64,000 nt of DNA from Gammaproteobacteria bacterium. Lineage in GTDB: Bacteria > Pseudomonadota > Gammaproteobacteria > Coxiellales > Coxiellaceae. Below the pieces are notes generated by a model, which made no database searches, was not told where the DNA came from, and worked only from the letters and a program-made list of their open reading frames with translations. Positions 7,883 to 16,553 of this stretch are shown here, piece after piece. Position 1 is the stretch's first letter. The number at the start of each line of letters is the position of its first letter. A program made the translations under genes and the position numbers. Location of the stretch: the NCBI GenBank assembly GCA_030425685.1, contig JAUIAD010000008.1, positions 1 through 64,000 on the forward strand, in the 5' to 3' direction.

Positions 7883-8260
7883 TTATCCCATTTGTTGTGC
7901 GATACAGATGACACCGGCGGAAATCAAGACGACGCCAATCAGCTTTTGCACTGTAAATGCTTCATGAAAAATAAGACTGGCGGTAATGACCACTAGAATG
8001 TAGCCCAGTGCTTGAAAAGGATAAGCAATGCTGACTTGTACTTTCGATAAGGCAAAGATCCAAAGCACAATGCTGATCGCGTAGCACAGGAAGCCTAAAA
8101 AAATGGGTAGGTTGGCAAGTTTGTGTAGTAGGGTTGCAAGCCCTTGATGCAGGCTGAATCCACCGATCGCTTCCGCACCCTTTTTTAAAAATAACTGCGC
8201 AGCGGCGTTGAGCCCGACACTAACAATTATAACAGCGGTATTGTAAAAGCCTGTTTTCAT
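7883..8260 (-). CDS. EamA/SMR-like small membrane transporter (ArnE/F-type)
   Basis: About 125 residues with four hydrophobic helices. The N-terminal NTAVIIVSVGLNAAAQLFLK, the central SIAYPFQALGYILVVI and the final LIGVVLISAGVICIAQQ are typical of small EamA/SMR half-transporters, including subunits of the undecaprenyl-phosphate-aminoarabinose flippase. I prefer the ATG at 8260 over the one at 8305, because the predicted -10 at 8296-8301 would place the transcription start downstream of 8305. It is the first gene of the envelope operon and lies behind the best PmrA-like box in the window. A flippase for a lipid-linked sugar is likely; the substrate is not established. Confidence 0.75.
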   Translation of the reverse strand: MKTGFYNTAVIIVSVGLNAAAQLFLKKGAEAIGGFSLHQGLATLLHKLANLPIFLGFLCYAISIVLWIFALSKVQVSIAYPFQALGYILVVITASLIFHEAFTVQKLIGVVLISAGVICIAQQMG

Positions 8261-8295
8261 GGGGAATCTATTTCCTTGCTGTTCGAATGAATAAA

Positions 8296-8328
8296 ATATT
8301 AACATTCAAACCTTAAGGAAATATTAAG
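8296..8328 (-). promoter_or_regulatory. PmrA-like box and -10 driving the envelope operon
   Basis: The minus strand reads CTTAAT, ATTTC, CTTAAG, a full match to YTTAAK-N5-YTTAAK. TAATAT, a -10-like hexamer, starts 10 nt further on. In enteric bacteria PmrA activates lipid A modification operons through this kind of direct repeat, which suits the downstream genes. No pmrA gene lies in the window. Confidence 0.6.
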
Positions 8329-8390
8329 GTATTGCTCTATTTGGTTGTATATCGTTGTTGTGGTTTTGCATTGTTATTGTGGCCATACAA

Positions 8391-8451
8391 CGTCATCCCG
8401 CGATCCAAAGGTCTGGCTGGATACTGCGGTCAAGCCGCGGTATGACGGTGC
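8391..8451. repeat. CCGCGG-family palindromic repeat, with a partial copy beside it
   Basis: A partial unit (CGTCATCCCGCGATCC, 8391-8406) is followed by a fuller one at 8417-8450, with core CTGCGGTCAAGCCGCGG and flank TATGACGG. It occupies most of the gap between the envelope operon promoter and the ogt stop. Confidence 0.8.
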
Positions 8452-8481
8452 CCAATAACAACGAGTTACTGTCGGTGAGTT

Positions 8482-8949
8482 CTATAAGCCTTCGTGGCTT
8501 AGTAACCAATTTTTAATATCGATCATGGTGCCTGCGGTATCGCCGCTATAACCGCCAATATGACTTTTGGCGACGACGCGGTGGCAGGGGATAATAATAG
8601 GGATGGGGTTATGACGGCAGGCATTGCCAATGGGCCTTGGGCTGCTGTCTAGTGCTTTGGCGATCTCGCTGTAGCTGCGTGTTTCCCCAAGGGGTATCTT
8701 GATCAATTCATCAAGCACAGATTGCTGAAAGGGACTGACACTCAGCTCAAAAGGGATGTCGAACGCAAAGGTAGGGTCAGCAAAATAGCATTGCAGCTGT
8801 AAAATAGTTTCCTTGGCAACCAGCGTTTGTGGCTTCACCATGGGGAACTCAGTATTGATAAATTCGATAGACGTCAAGCGCTCAGCTGAGGTGCGTAACC
8901 CCAGCTTGCCGAGCGGAGAACTGATAGTAGCTTGGTAGATGCTGTCCAT
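8482..8949 (-). CDS. ogt: Methylated-DNA-protein cysteine methyltransferase
   Basis: Suicidal DNA-repair protein that removes alkyl groups from O6-alkylguanine onto its own cysteine. The 155-residue sequence has the active-site motif PCHRV with Cys at about residue 122. The DNA-binding helix and Arg finger lie just before it (SSPRPIGNACRHN), and GGYSG follows. An N-terminal domain is present, so this is the Ogt form and not a bare ATase domain. It begins 15 nt after rplS ends and is probably cotranscribed at the end of the rpsP operon. Confidence 0.92.
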   Translation of the reverse strand: MDSIYQATISSPLGKLGLRTSAERLTSIEFINTEFPMVKPQTLVAKETILQLQCYFADPTFAFDIPFELSVSPFQQSVLDELIKIPLGETRSYSEIAKALDSSPRPIGNACRHNPIPIIIPCHRVVAKSHIGGYSGDTAGTMIDIKNWLLSHEGL

Positions 8950-8964
8950 AAGCCCAGCGGTCTG

Positions 8965-9312
8965 CTACACCTTCTCTTTAATCTTAGCTTTACGGCCGCG
9001 AAGATTACGTAAGTAGTAAAGCTTAGCGCGACGAACATCACCACGTCGTTTAATAGTAATGCTAGCGATCATGGGGCTGTAGGTTTGGAATACGCGTTCT
9101 ACGCCTTCGCCATGTGAGATCTTACGAACAGTAAAAGCAGAGTTAATGCCGCGGTTGCGGATCGCAATAACAGCGCCTTCAAACGCCTGTAGACGTTCGC
9201 GGTTGCCCTCTTTTACCTTAACCTGGACAACGACAGTATCGCCAGGTCTGAAGTCTGGAATTTCTTTACCCTGGATTTGTTCTGCTTCTAGGGTTTGAAT
9301 AATGTTGCTCAT
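8965..9312 (-). CDS. rplS: 50S ribosomal protein L19
   Basis: This 115-residue protein is the normal length for L19, which sits at the 30S-50S interface. Recognisable segments are [36 protein letters not shown] and the basic C-terminus [20 protein letters not shown]. Its start overlaps the trmD stop by 4 nt, so translation is likely coupled within the conserved rpsP-rimM-trmD-rplS order. Confidence 0.97.
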   Translation of the reverse strand: MSNIIQTLEAEQIQGKEIPDFRPGDTVVVQVKVKEGNRERLQAFEGAVIAIRNRGINSAFTVRKISHGEGVERVFQTYSPMIASITIKRRGDVRRAKLYYLRNLRGRKAKIKEKV

Positions 9313-10085
9313 TTTTTATCCCTCGCTATGGTTTGAGTCTCCGCCGTTGCTTCAGCAATAAACTCATCCAGTAGCTCTTGTTCAAGTTGTTCTAAGGTAC
9401 GTCTTTTTAACAGATCTGGGCGCCTTTGCCAAGTCCTTCCTAAGGCTTGTTTGCGTCTCCAACGGGATATTTCGGCATGATTGCCACTTTGGAGGATTTC
9501 GGGTACTTTTTTATCAGCAATTTGCTCGGGACGGGTGTAATGAGGGTGATCGAGCAGTCCGGTGGCAAAGGAATCCTGTTTAGCCGAATCCTCATGACCA
9601 AGCGCACCTGGAATAAGGCGTATCAAAGCATCGACCAGTAACATTGCCGGCAATTCACCACCGCTGACAACAAAATCACCCACGGAGCACTCTTGGTCGA
9701 CTTCTGCTTCGATAAGGCGTTCATCAATGCCTTCATAGCGTCCGCACAGCAGTATAAGCTTTTCTTTTTTTATAATATCTGCCAAGTCGGCTTGTTCTAG
9801 TGGCTTGCCTTGTGGGCTTAAATAAATAACATGGGAGCGTTCTCCCAGCTGTTTTTTTGCACATTGAATGGCTGCTTGTAGCGGCGCAAATTTCATCACC
9901 ATACCAGGTCCGCCGCCATAAGGGCGATCGTCGACAGTGCGATGTGGGTCAGTGGTAAAGTCGCGTGGATTCCAGATATCTGTGCTGACCAGTTGATTGC
10001 GAATGGCGCGGCCGGTAATCCCTTGATTAAGTGCATAAAACATTTCTGGAAAAAGGCTGATAATGCCTAGTTGTAATGGTGTCAT
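9309..10085 (-). CDS. trmD: tRNA (guanine37-N1)-methyltransferase
   Basis: A 258-residue SPOUT methyltransferase that makes m1G37 in tRNAs and prevents frameshifting. The trefoil-knot region [15 protein letters not shown] ... [16 protein letters not shown] is clear, as is the N-terminal [10 protein letters not shown] and the [12 protein letters not shown] loop. The start overlaps the rimM stop by 4 nt. Confidence 0.97.
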   Translation of the reverse strand: MTPLQLGIISLFPEMFYALNQGITGRAIRNQLVSTDIWNPRDFTTDPHRTVDDRPYGGGPGMVMKFAPLQAAIQCAKKQLGERSHVIYLSPQGKPLEQADLADIIKKEKLILLCGRYEGIDERLIEAEVDQECSVGDFVVSGGELPAMLLVDALIRLIPGALGHEDSAKQDSFATGLLDHPHYTRPEQIADKKVPEILQSGNHAEISRWRRKQALGRTWQRRPDLLKRRTLEQLEQELLDEFIAEATAETQTIARDKK

Positions 10086-10597
10086 GATGTTGGTGGTTGC
10101 AAGGCAACGATCATCTGTTGTTTGTCGAGATCGACAGATTTTACGACATCATTGGTATAAGGTAGGAGGTGTTCTTTGTTTTGATTGTCCTTGATAACCA
10201 TCACATCATTAGAGCCTGTTTCGAAAAGATGATCAATGGTGCCAAGCTCGACATTGTCTTCGGTAACAACGGTAAGCCCCGTAAGGTCTGTCCAGTAATA
10301 CTCATCGCCTTCAAGATCAGGCAATTGATTGCGGTCGATAATAATCAGTTTGTTGGTTAAAACGCGTACTGTTTCGGGGGTATCGTACTGTTTAATTTTG
10401 GCGATAAAAGCATTGCCGTGTGGTTTTTTTGCTTCAATATCAATTGGCTGTACTGATTTCTTTTTTTTGATATGCCAGTTGGTGTAATCGAGAATATTGT
10501 CCGTTGGATCGGTGTAAGAGAACACTTTGATCCATCCTTTGACACCATAGGGGGCGCCAAAACGGCCAATGACAATTGTTTTTGCTGATTTGTCCAT
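10082..10597 (-). CDS. rimM: Ribosome maturation factor RimM
   Basis: A 171-residue assembly factor for the 30S head that works with S19. The N-terminal domain has [20 protein letters not shown], and the PRC-barrel part has [14 protein letters not shown] followed by [18 protein letters not shown] and the closing [10 protein letters not shown]. It starts 35 nt after rpsP and overlaps trmD by 4 nt. Confidence 0.96.
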   Translation of the reverse strand: MDKSAKTIVIGRFGAPYGVKGWIKVFSYTDPTDNILDYTNWHIKKKKSVQPIDIEAKKPHGNAFIAKIKQYDTPETVRVLTNKLIIIDRNQLPDLEGDEYYWTDLTGLTVVTEDNVELGTIDHLFETGSNDVMVIKDNQNKEHLLPYTNDVVKSVDLDKQQMIVALQPPTS

Positions 10598-10632
10598 AAC
10601 GATACGTAAGAAAGGGGTAAGAAGAAGAGCGT

Positions 10633-11010
10633 TTAAGCGTCTTCTTCTTTCGCAGCATCAGCACCTTCTTTATCTGCTTTTGCAGCAGCTTTGTGTGCTT
10701 TATGAGAAGCTTCAGCTTGAGCTTTGCGCTGTTCTGCTTTAGTTGGCGCAGCCGGTACTTGGCCTTCGTTGCGAGTAAATTCTTTAATCAAGTAAGCCAC
10801 TCGGTCAGAAGGTTGAGCGCCTTTGCCCACCCAGTCTGTAATACGCTCGTTGTTGAGCGTTAAGCGGGTTTCTTTACCGCGGGCCATTGGATTGAAATGA
10901 CCAACTTGTTCAATAAAACGACCATCGCGTGAGTTGCGTTTGTCAGCAACCACTACGTGGTAAAAAGGGTTCTTTTTAGAACCGGCTCGGGCTAATCGAA
11001 TGACAACCAT
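10633..11010 (-). CDS. rpsP: 30S ribosomal protein S16 with a long Ala/Lys tail
   Basis: The first ~85 residues are typical S16 ([20 protein letters not shown], then VGHFNPMA and [12 protein letters not shown]). The protein is 125 residues, well beyond the usual ~82. The extra C-terminus is rich in Ala, Lys and Glu and probably disordered. It is the first gene of the rpsP-rimM-trmD-rplS-ogt operon. A TAGAAT-type -10 is visible in the 106-nt gap after ffh, so it may have its own promoter. Confidence 0.95.
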   Translation of the reverse strand: MVVIRLARAGSKKNPFYHVVVADKRNSRDGRFIEQVGHFNPMARGKETRLTLNNERITDWVGKGAQPSDRVAYLIKEFTRNEGQVPAAPTKAEQRKAQAEASHKAHKAAAKADKEGADAAKEEDA

Positions 11011-11116
11011 AGCTTTCCGTTACCTCTGTTTTCTGTTAATTAGACAGCTTTCCACCGTCGAGCGGTCTATTCTACGCAAAAACTCTACAAGATGGAAGCC
11101 CTATTTTGCATGCTGC

Positions 11117-12496
11117 TTATTTGAAATCTTTAGGCAGCTTGTCTAGCAATTCTGGCGGCAATTGACCCTGCATTTGGCCCATTTTCTTCATCATTTTATC
11201 GCCTTTAAAGCGCTTAAGGGTTTTTTGCATTTGCGTAAACAATTTAAGTAGTTTGTTGACGTCTTGCAGGGTAGTACCCGAACCATTGGCAATGCGGCGT
11301 TTGCGAGAGCCGTTGATTAGTGCGGGGAAGTAGCGCTCTTTTGGGGTCATCGATTGGATGATAGCTTCCATGCGGACGAGTAATTTGTCATCCATCATTG
11401 CTGTTGCCATTTTAGACATGCCGCCCATATTGGGCAGTTTGCCTAGTAGTGACTTCATGCCGCCGAGCTTTTTCATTTGTTTGAGCTGTGAGAGGAAATC
11501 GTTGAAGTTAAAGCGCTTGCCTTTTTTAAGCTTTTTAGCAATTTTATCTGCTTGTTTTTTATCAACTTTATGTTGGGCTTGCTCTACTAGGGAAACAATA
11601 TCACCCATGCCAAGGATGCGCGATGCAATACGGTTGGGGTGGAAGGGTTCCAGTGCTTCGACTTTCTCACCGACACCTACAAACTTAATGGGTTTGCCGG
11701 TGACCATACGCATGGACAATGCTGCACCACCGCGAGCGTCACCATCAATTTTGGTTAGTACCACACCGGTAAGCGGTAAGGCGTCATTAAATGTTTTTGC
11801 AACGTTAGCAGCATCTTGCCCAGTCATGCTGTCGACAACCAATAGTGTTTCGGTCGGATCGATAGCGTTACTGACGTCGGTGATCTCATTCATCATCTCA
11901 TCGTCAATGTGTAAACGACCCGCGGTGTCGATAATCAGGACATCAATGCCTTGTGTCTTCGCTTTTTCCAGCGCTGCTTTGGCAATAGCGACAGGCTTTT
12001 GTGAGGGGTCAGACGGGAAAAAATCAATCTCGATTTGTTGTGCTAAGGTTTCCAGTTGGTCAATCGCAGCAGGACGATAGACGTCAGCTGAGGTTACCAT
12101 CACTTTCTTTTTTTCTGAATTTTTCAACCAATTAGCAAGTTTTGCGGAAGTGGTTGTCTTACCAGAGCCTTGTAAACCAGCCATTAAAATAACAGCGGGA
12201 GGTGTTGTTTTAAGGTTCAGTTCCATGTGCTCATCGCCGAGTACATGTGTTAATTGATCCTGAACAACTTTAACTAAGGCATCGCCTGGGCGGATATTGC
12301 CAACGACCTCTTGTCCGAGAGCTTTTTCGCGGATTTGTTCAATAAAATCTTTGACGACGGGTAGTGCGACATCGGCTTCGAGTAAGGCTGTGCGTACCTC
12401 GCGGAGTGTCTCTTTGATATTCTCTTCCGTAAGGCGACCAAGGCCGCGTAATTTTTTGAGCGTAGTGGATAAGCGATCAGCTAAATTATTAAACAT
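11117..12496 (-). CDS. ffh: Signal recognition particle protein Ffh
   Basis: GTPase of the signal recognition particle that binds 4.5S RNA and hydrophobic signal sequences for cotranslational membrane targeting. The 459 residues hold an N-terminal four-helix bundle, then the G domain with GLQGSGKTTTSAKLA, DTAGRLHID and TKIDGDARGGAAL. The methionine-rich M domain follows (GGMSKMATAMMDD, then the RNA-binding GSGTTLQDVNKLL). It lies upstream of rpsP in the same direction and is divergent from the CcsA-like gene. Confidence 0.97.
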   Translation of the reverse strand: MFNNLADRLSTTLKKLRGLGRLTEENIKETLREVRTALLEADVALPVVKDFIEQIREKALGQEVVGNIRPGDALVKVVQDQLTHVLGDEHMELNLKTTPPAVILMAGLQGSGKTTTSAKLANWLKNSEKKKVMVTSADVYRPAAIDQLETLAQQIEIDFFPSDPSQKPVAIAKAALEKAKTQGIDVLIIDTAGRLHIDDEMMNEITDVSNAIDPTETLLVVDSMTGQDAANVAKTFNDALPLTGVVLTKIDGDARGGAALSMRMVTGKPIKFVGVGEKVEALEPFHPNRIASRILGMGDIVSLVEQAQHKVDKKQADKIAKKLKKGKRFNFNDFLSQLKQMKKLGGMKSLLGKLPNMGGMSKMATAMMDDKLLVRMEAIIQSMTPKERYFPALINGSRKRRIANGSGTTLQDVNKLLKLFTQMQKTLKRFKGDKMMKKMGQMQGQLPPELLDKLPKDFK

Positions 12497-12590
12497 ATTG
12501 TGTCCAGTTCTTTAGGATGATTATGGGTGAATATGATGGGATTATAGCGTGACTGTGCAAAATTGGTAGGGGTTCTGCTATCCTAGCGGT

Positions 12591-13376
12591 ATGAATGCAT
12601 ATCTTTTGCCGGTTATTACATTATTATCCTATTCCTTTGCAACGTTGTCTCATGGTTTTGGTATTTTCGTGCGCCGACATTGGCAGCAAGTGGTGGGGCG
12701 TATTTTTTGCTTTTTGGGTCTTTTATTGCATGCCATGGTTTTGCACTATTGGATTGATTTGGCTTCTGGTCAGAACCTTACCTTTTTTAACTTGCTGTCT
12801 TTGGGTTTATGGTTGGTGAGCTTGTTTGCGCTGTTTATCGCTTTGTTTAAATCATTTGATGTGCTGGTCTTAATCATGATGCCGTTGTCGATGGTGTCAA
12901 TTATCTTAGTGTTGCTATTTCCCGGGCGCTATATCATTCAGTCGGTGGCGGCGCCTAAAGACTTATTTCATATTGTATTGTCTATTATAACGTTTTCTGT
13001 ACTCTGTTTGGCGGGTTTGCAGGCTGTGTTTCTTGCTATTCAAGATCGCTTGCTGCGTTATGCGCCTAATGGTTTTCTTATTCGTAAATTGCCGCCGTTG
13101 GTGAGTACGGAAAAGCTTTTTTTTCAAATGGTTTTGACCGGTTTTATCTTGCTGACCTTTTTATTGTTTTCAAGCCTTTATTCTTTTCATCCTTTTTTGC
13201 AACAGGATTTGCTGATTTCAAAAACGTTATTAGCCATTTGTGCTTGGTTGATATTTTTGGTTCTACTATTGGGGCGTTGGTTGCGCGGGTGGCGTGGACG
13301 TTTTGTGATATTTACCGCCGTAATCGGTGTATTGGTTATTTTGTTTATTTACTTATGTAGTAAATTTTTTACATAA
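12591..13376 (+). CDS. CcsA/YpjD-like inner-membrane protein (cytochrome c assembly family)
   Basis: A 261-residue protein with about eight transmembrane helices and the cytochrome c assembly (CcsA-like) layout. In many gammaproteobacteria a homologue (YpjD) lies divergent from ffh and next to a CorC/HlyC-family gene, and that order is present here. His residues suitable for haem handling are present (LHAMVLHYW; FHIVLSIITFS). The biochemical role of YpjD proteins is not settled. The 94-nt gap before the start is shared with the ffh promoter. Confidence 0.85.
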   Translation: MNAYLLPVITLLSYSFATLSHGFGIFVRRHWQQVVGRIFCFLGLLLHAMVLHYWIDLASGQNLTFFNLLSLGLWLVSLFALFIALFKSFDVLVLIMMPLSMVSIILVLLFPGRYIIQSVAAPKDLFHIVLSIITFSVLCLAGLQAVFLAIQDRLLRYAPNGFLIRKLPPLVSTEKLFFQMVLTGFILLTFLLFSSLYSFHPFLQQDLLISKTLLAICAWLIFLVLLLGRWLRGWRGRFVIFTAVIGVLVILFIYLCSKFFT

Positions 13377-13400
13377 CTGGATGTTTTATAATATAGGAAG

Positions 13401-14669
13401 TTGACGTTGAAGGAATTGAATACCTATTACTTGCTGATTGGTTTGTGTCTGTTGGTCTTGCTGTCTGGATTTTTCTCTGGCTCTGAAACGGGCATGATGG
13501 CGTTGAACCGTTATCGTTTGCGGCATTTGGCGCGCAAGGGGCATGTCACGGCAAAGCGGGTGATGAAGTTATTGGGGCGTCCTGACCGTTTGCTGGGAGT
13601 GATTTTAATTGGCAATACCTTTGCTAATGTGTTGGCTTCAGCTATTGCGACCGTTTTGGCGTCGCATTATTTTGGTGATTTAGGGGTTTTTATTGTTACT
13701 ATTGTCTTGACGCTGATTATTTTAATTTTTGCTGAAGCAACCCCGAAAACCTTAGCAGCATTGCACCCTCAGCGTGTTGCCTTTCCGTCGTCGTTTTTAT
13801 TAAGCTTGTTGTTAAAAGTATTTTACCCTTTGGTGTGGTTTGTTAATGGTATTGCTAATAGCATTTTGCGCTTGTTCAAAGTAAGAGTAAAAGGCGGCAA
13901 GGTCGAATCGTTAACCGCCGATGAGCTGCGTACGGTTGTGCGTGAAGCCAGTGGCAAAATTTCATCGAGCTATCAGCAAATGTTACTGCGAATTTTAGCG
14001 TTAGAGCAAGTTACTGTTGAGGATGTGATGATACCGCGTAATGAAATATACGGTATTGATATTGCTGATGATTGGGATAAAATTTTAAAGGCGCTAATGT
14101 CATCGGAACATTCTTATGTGCCTTTGTATCGTGAGAATATCGATCATGTGATTGGTTTGTTAAATTTAAGAAATTTGCTAACTTTGTTACCGCGGTCGGA
14201 TTTATCAAAAGATAAGTTGGTGTCGTTGGCTAGTGAGGTTTATTTTGTTCCCGAAGTGACATTGTTAAATCGACAGTTATTAAATTTTCAGCAAGAAAAT
14301 AAATCGATTGGCTTGGTGGTTGATGAGTACGGCGATATTCAAGGCTTGGTTACCATTCAGGATATTCTTGAAGAAATTGTCGGTCAGTTTGCGGTTGATA
14401 TTGCCGACACAGCGCGTTTATTTGAAAAACAAAAAGATGGTAGCTATTTGGTTGATGGCAGTATCAACTTGCGTGACTTAAATAGAATGACCAGTTGGGA
14501 GTTTCCAACGGATGGGCCTAAGACGCTAAGTGGGGTTATTATCGAGTATTTAGAGATGATACCCATTTCGGGCGTTGCGTTGCGTTTAGCGGGTTATCCC
14601 ATAGAGGTATTAAAGGTCAGCGATAATAAGATAAAGCTAGTGCAAATTTGGCCACATCTACGACGTTAA
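13401..14669 (+). CDS. CNNM/CorC-HlyC family membrane protein (YfjD-like)
   Basis: A 422-residue protein with an N-terminal transmembrane DUF21/CNNM domain (LSGFFSGSETGMMALNRYRL), two CBS domains (about 195-310, including VMIPRNEIYGI and SIGLVVDEYGDIQGLVTIQD) and a C-terminal CorC_HlyC domain. Family members are linked to Mg/Co or Na transport. No ATG fits; the frame begins at a TTG at 13401, with a second TTG at 13407 better spaced from AGGAAG. It is probably cotranscribed with the CcsA-like gene, 24 nt upstream. Confidence 0.9.
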   Translation: MTLKELNTYYLLIGLCLLVLLSGFFSGSETGMMALNRYRLRHLARKGHVTAKRVMKLLGRPDRLLGVILIGNTFANVLASAIATVLASHYFGDLGVFIVTIVLTLIILIFAEATPKTLAALHPQRVAFPSSFLLSLLLKVFYPLVWFVNGIANSILRLFKVRVKGGKVESLTADELRTVVREASGKISSSYQQMLLRILALEQVTVEDVMIPRNEIYGIDIADDWDKILKALMSSEHSYVPLYRENIDHVIGLLNLRNLLTLLPRSDLSKDKLVSLASEVYFVPEVTLLNRQLLNFQQENKSIGLVVDEYGDIQGLVTIQDILEEIVGQFAVDIADTARLFEKQKDGSYLVDGSINLRDLNRMTSWEFPTDGPKTLSGVIIEYLEMIPISGVALRLAGYPIEVLKVSDNKIKLVQIWPHLRR

Positions 14670-14681
14670 AGTGGGGTTGTC

Positions 14682-15170
14682 TTGGGAAGAGTTAATAGTC
14701 ATGGCTTTTCATTGTTTGAGCTGTTGATCGTATTAACTATTGTTGTTGTTATTTGTTTTGTAGCTATTCCTTCTTGGTGGTATTGGCAGTCATCACACCG
14801 TGCTATGCTTGCTAAGCAGCAACTGATACGTATTTTGCAATATTCCAGGCAAGAGGCAGTTAATCGACAACAAAGGCTTTATCTTTGTGGCAGTTCTGAT
14901 GGTAAGCACTGTGATGGCAGCTGGAGTCAGTTTCAATTGTTAAAGGTGGTTAAGACCGCTCGGTTACTAAAAGTTTTTCAATCTACTCATGCTATGCAGA
15001 TTCGTTTTCGCGGAAATTTTGCTCAAGACGATCATTTGCAGTTTACCCCGTTGGGCTTTACTTATGGCCAGCAAGGGAGTTTTTACCTGACTTCTACTAA
15101 GAATAAAATTTGTGCTCGCTTGATCGTGCATTATACGGGGCGTGTCAGTGAAGCGAATTGTAAGATATGA
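14682..15170 (+). CDS. Type IV pilin-like protein (GspH/FimT pseudopilin)
   Basis: A 162-residue prepilin. A short basic leader ends in HG, followed by FSLFELLIVLTIVVVICFVA, the prepilin-peptidase site (cleavage after Gly8) and hydrophobic helix. Glu at position +5 of the mature protein is present. The C-terminal part has the GspH/FimT form with a Cys pair (LYLCGSSDGKHC). The start is a TTG at 14682, and no in-frame ATG precedes the motif. It follows the CorC-like gene by 12 nt. It could be a minor pilin for type IV pili or DNA uptake. Confidence 0.82.
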   Translation: MGRVNSHGFSLFELLIVLTIVVVICFVAIPSWWYWQSSHRAMLAKQQLIRILQYSRQEAVNRQQRLYLCGSSDGKHCDGSWSQFQLLKVVKTARLLKVFQSTHAMQIRFRGNFAQDDHLQFTPLGFTYGQQGSFYLTSTKNKICARLIVHYTGRVSEANCKI

Positions 15171-15220
15171 TGAGAACATGATACATTGATATTCGATACA
15201 TAGTCTTGAGAGGAATTTAG

Positions 15221-15877
<657 letters not shown>

Positions 15878-15891
15878 ACGAGGAGGGTAAT

Positions 15892-16233
15892 ATGAGTGTG
15901 GTTGTATTAACGAGTGAAAATTTTTCAGACGTTATTGCTGAGCATGATTTGATCGTGGTTGATTTTTGGGCTGAGTGGTGTGAGCCTTGTAAGAATTTTA
16001 CTAAAATCATAGAAACCTTGGCGCCTAAGTACAGTGATGTTTTATTTGCTAGCGTTGATATTGAGGCGCAAAAAGAGTTAGCTGAAGATTTTAATATTAT
16101 GTCTGTTCCTGCGGTGATGATATTGCGTAAGCAGGTGGTTGTTTTTGCGGAATCTGGTCTGTTGCCCGAAGCGGTGGTGATTGAGCTAATTGAAAAGGCG
16201 AAATCCTTGACAGATAAAGATTTGCAGGCGTAG
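15892..16233 (+). CDS. Thioredoxin-family protein (WCEPC)
   Basis: A 113-residue protein with the thioredoxin fold (VVDFWAEWCEPCKNFTKII, cis-proline region MSVPAVMILR). The active site is WCEPC, not the canonical WCGPC, which would be expected to shift redox potential or partner choice. It starts 14 nt after adk behind GAGGAGGG and is likely cotranscribed with it. A hairpin at 16429-16465 may end the transcript. It could act as a general or specialised thiol reductase. Confidence 0.85.
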   Translation: MSVVVLTSENFSDVIAEHDLIVVDFWAEWCEPCKNFTKIIETLAPKYSDVLFASVDIEAQKELAEDFNIMSVPAVMILRKQVVVFAESGLLPEAVVIELIEKAKSLTDKDLQA

Positions 16234-16309
16234 AGCGACCCGCCGTATTTTTATTTTCAGGTCGATAATTAATCAGATATCTGCATTTATAGTGAGTGTA
16301 GATGTAAAT

Positions 16310-16335
16310 GTAGGGGCGCAGCATGCTGCGCCCGC
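16310..16335. repeat. Dispersed palindrome GGGCGCAGCATGCTGCGCCC
   Basis: A near-perfect 20-bp palindrome preceded by GTAG. An inverted, slightly diverged copy (GCACAGCATGCTGTGC core) follows at 16379-16404. Others occur at 25463-25488 and 46334-46359. Confidence 0.85.
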
Positions 16336-16378
16336 AAACATCCGAAGCACTCACTGTCATTAGCCATCCACACCCAAA

Positions 16379-16404
16379 CGGGCACAGCATGCTGTGCCCC
16401 TACG
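16379..16404. repeat. Dispersed palindrome, inverted copy
   Basis: Core GGGCACAGCATGCTGTGCCC followed by CTAC, i.e. opposite in orientation to the copy at 16310-16335. The compensating A/T exchange in both arms keeps the stem intact, so the folded form appears to be what is conserved. Confidence 0.85.
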
Positions 16405-16428
16405 TGTTCTAAATGACCGATGTGCAAG

Positions 16429-16465
16429 CGTGTGTTGGTCACATGCTGCGCACACACGTCTTTTT
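16429..16465 (+). terminator. Hairpin and T-run after the thioredoxin gene
   Basis: Arms CGTGTGT and ACACACG are separated by 16 nt and followed by TCTTTTT. It lies about 200 nt after the thioredoxin stop, with the palindromic repeats between. Confidence 0.5.
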
Positions 16466-16505
16466 GGTATGAGTTTAGCCTAATCGATAAGTTAATCTAT
16501 CAGTG

Positions 16506-16534
16506 AAAAAAAAGGGGCGCTAATGCACCCCTTT
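16506..16534 (-). terminator. Rho-independent terminator of the histone-like gene
   Basis: On the minus strand AAAGGGGTGC, ATTA, GCGCCCCTTT is followed by a run of T residues. It starts 20 nt after the stop codon of the histone-like gene. Confidence 0.88.
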
Positions 16535-16553
16535 ATGGTCTAAAATTAGACTA

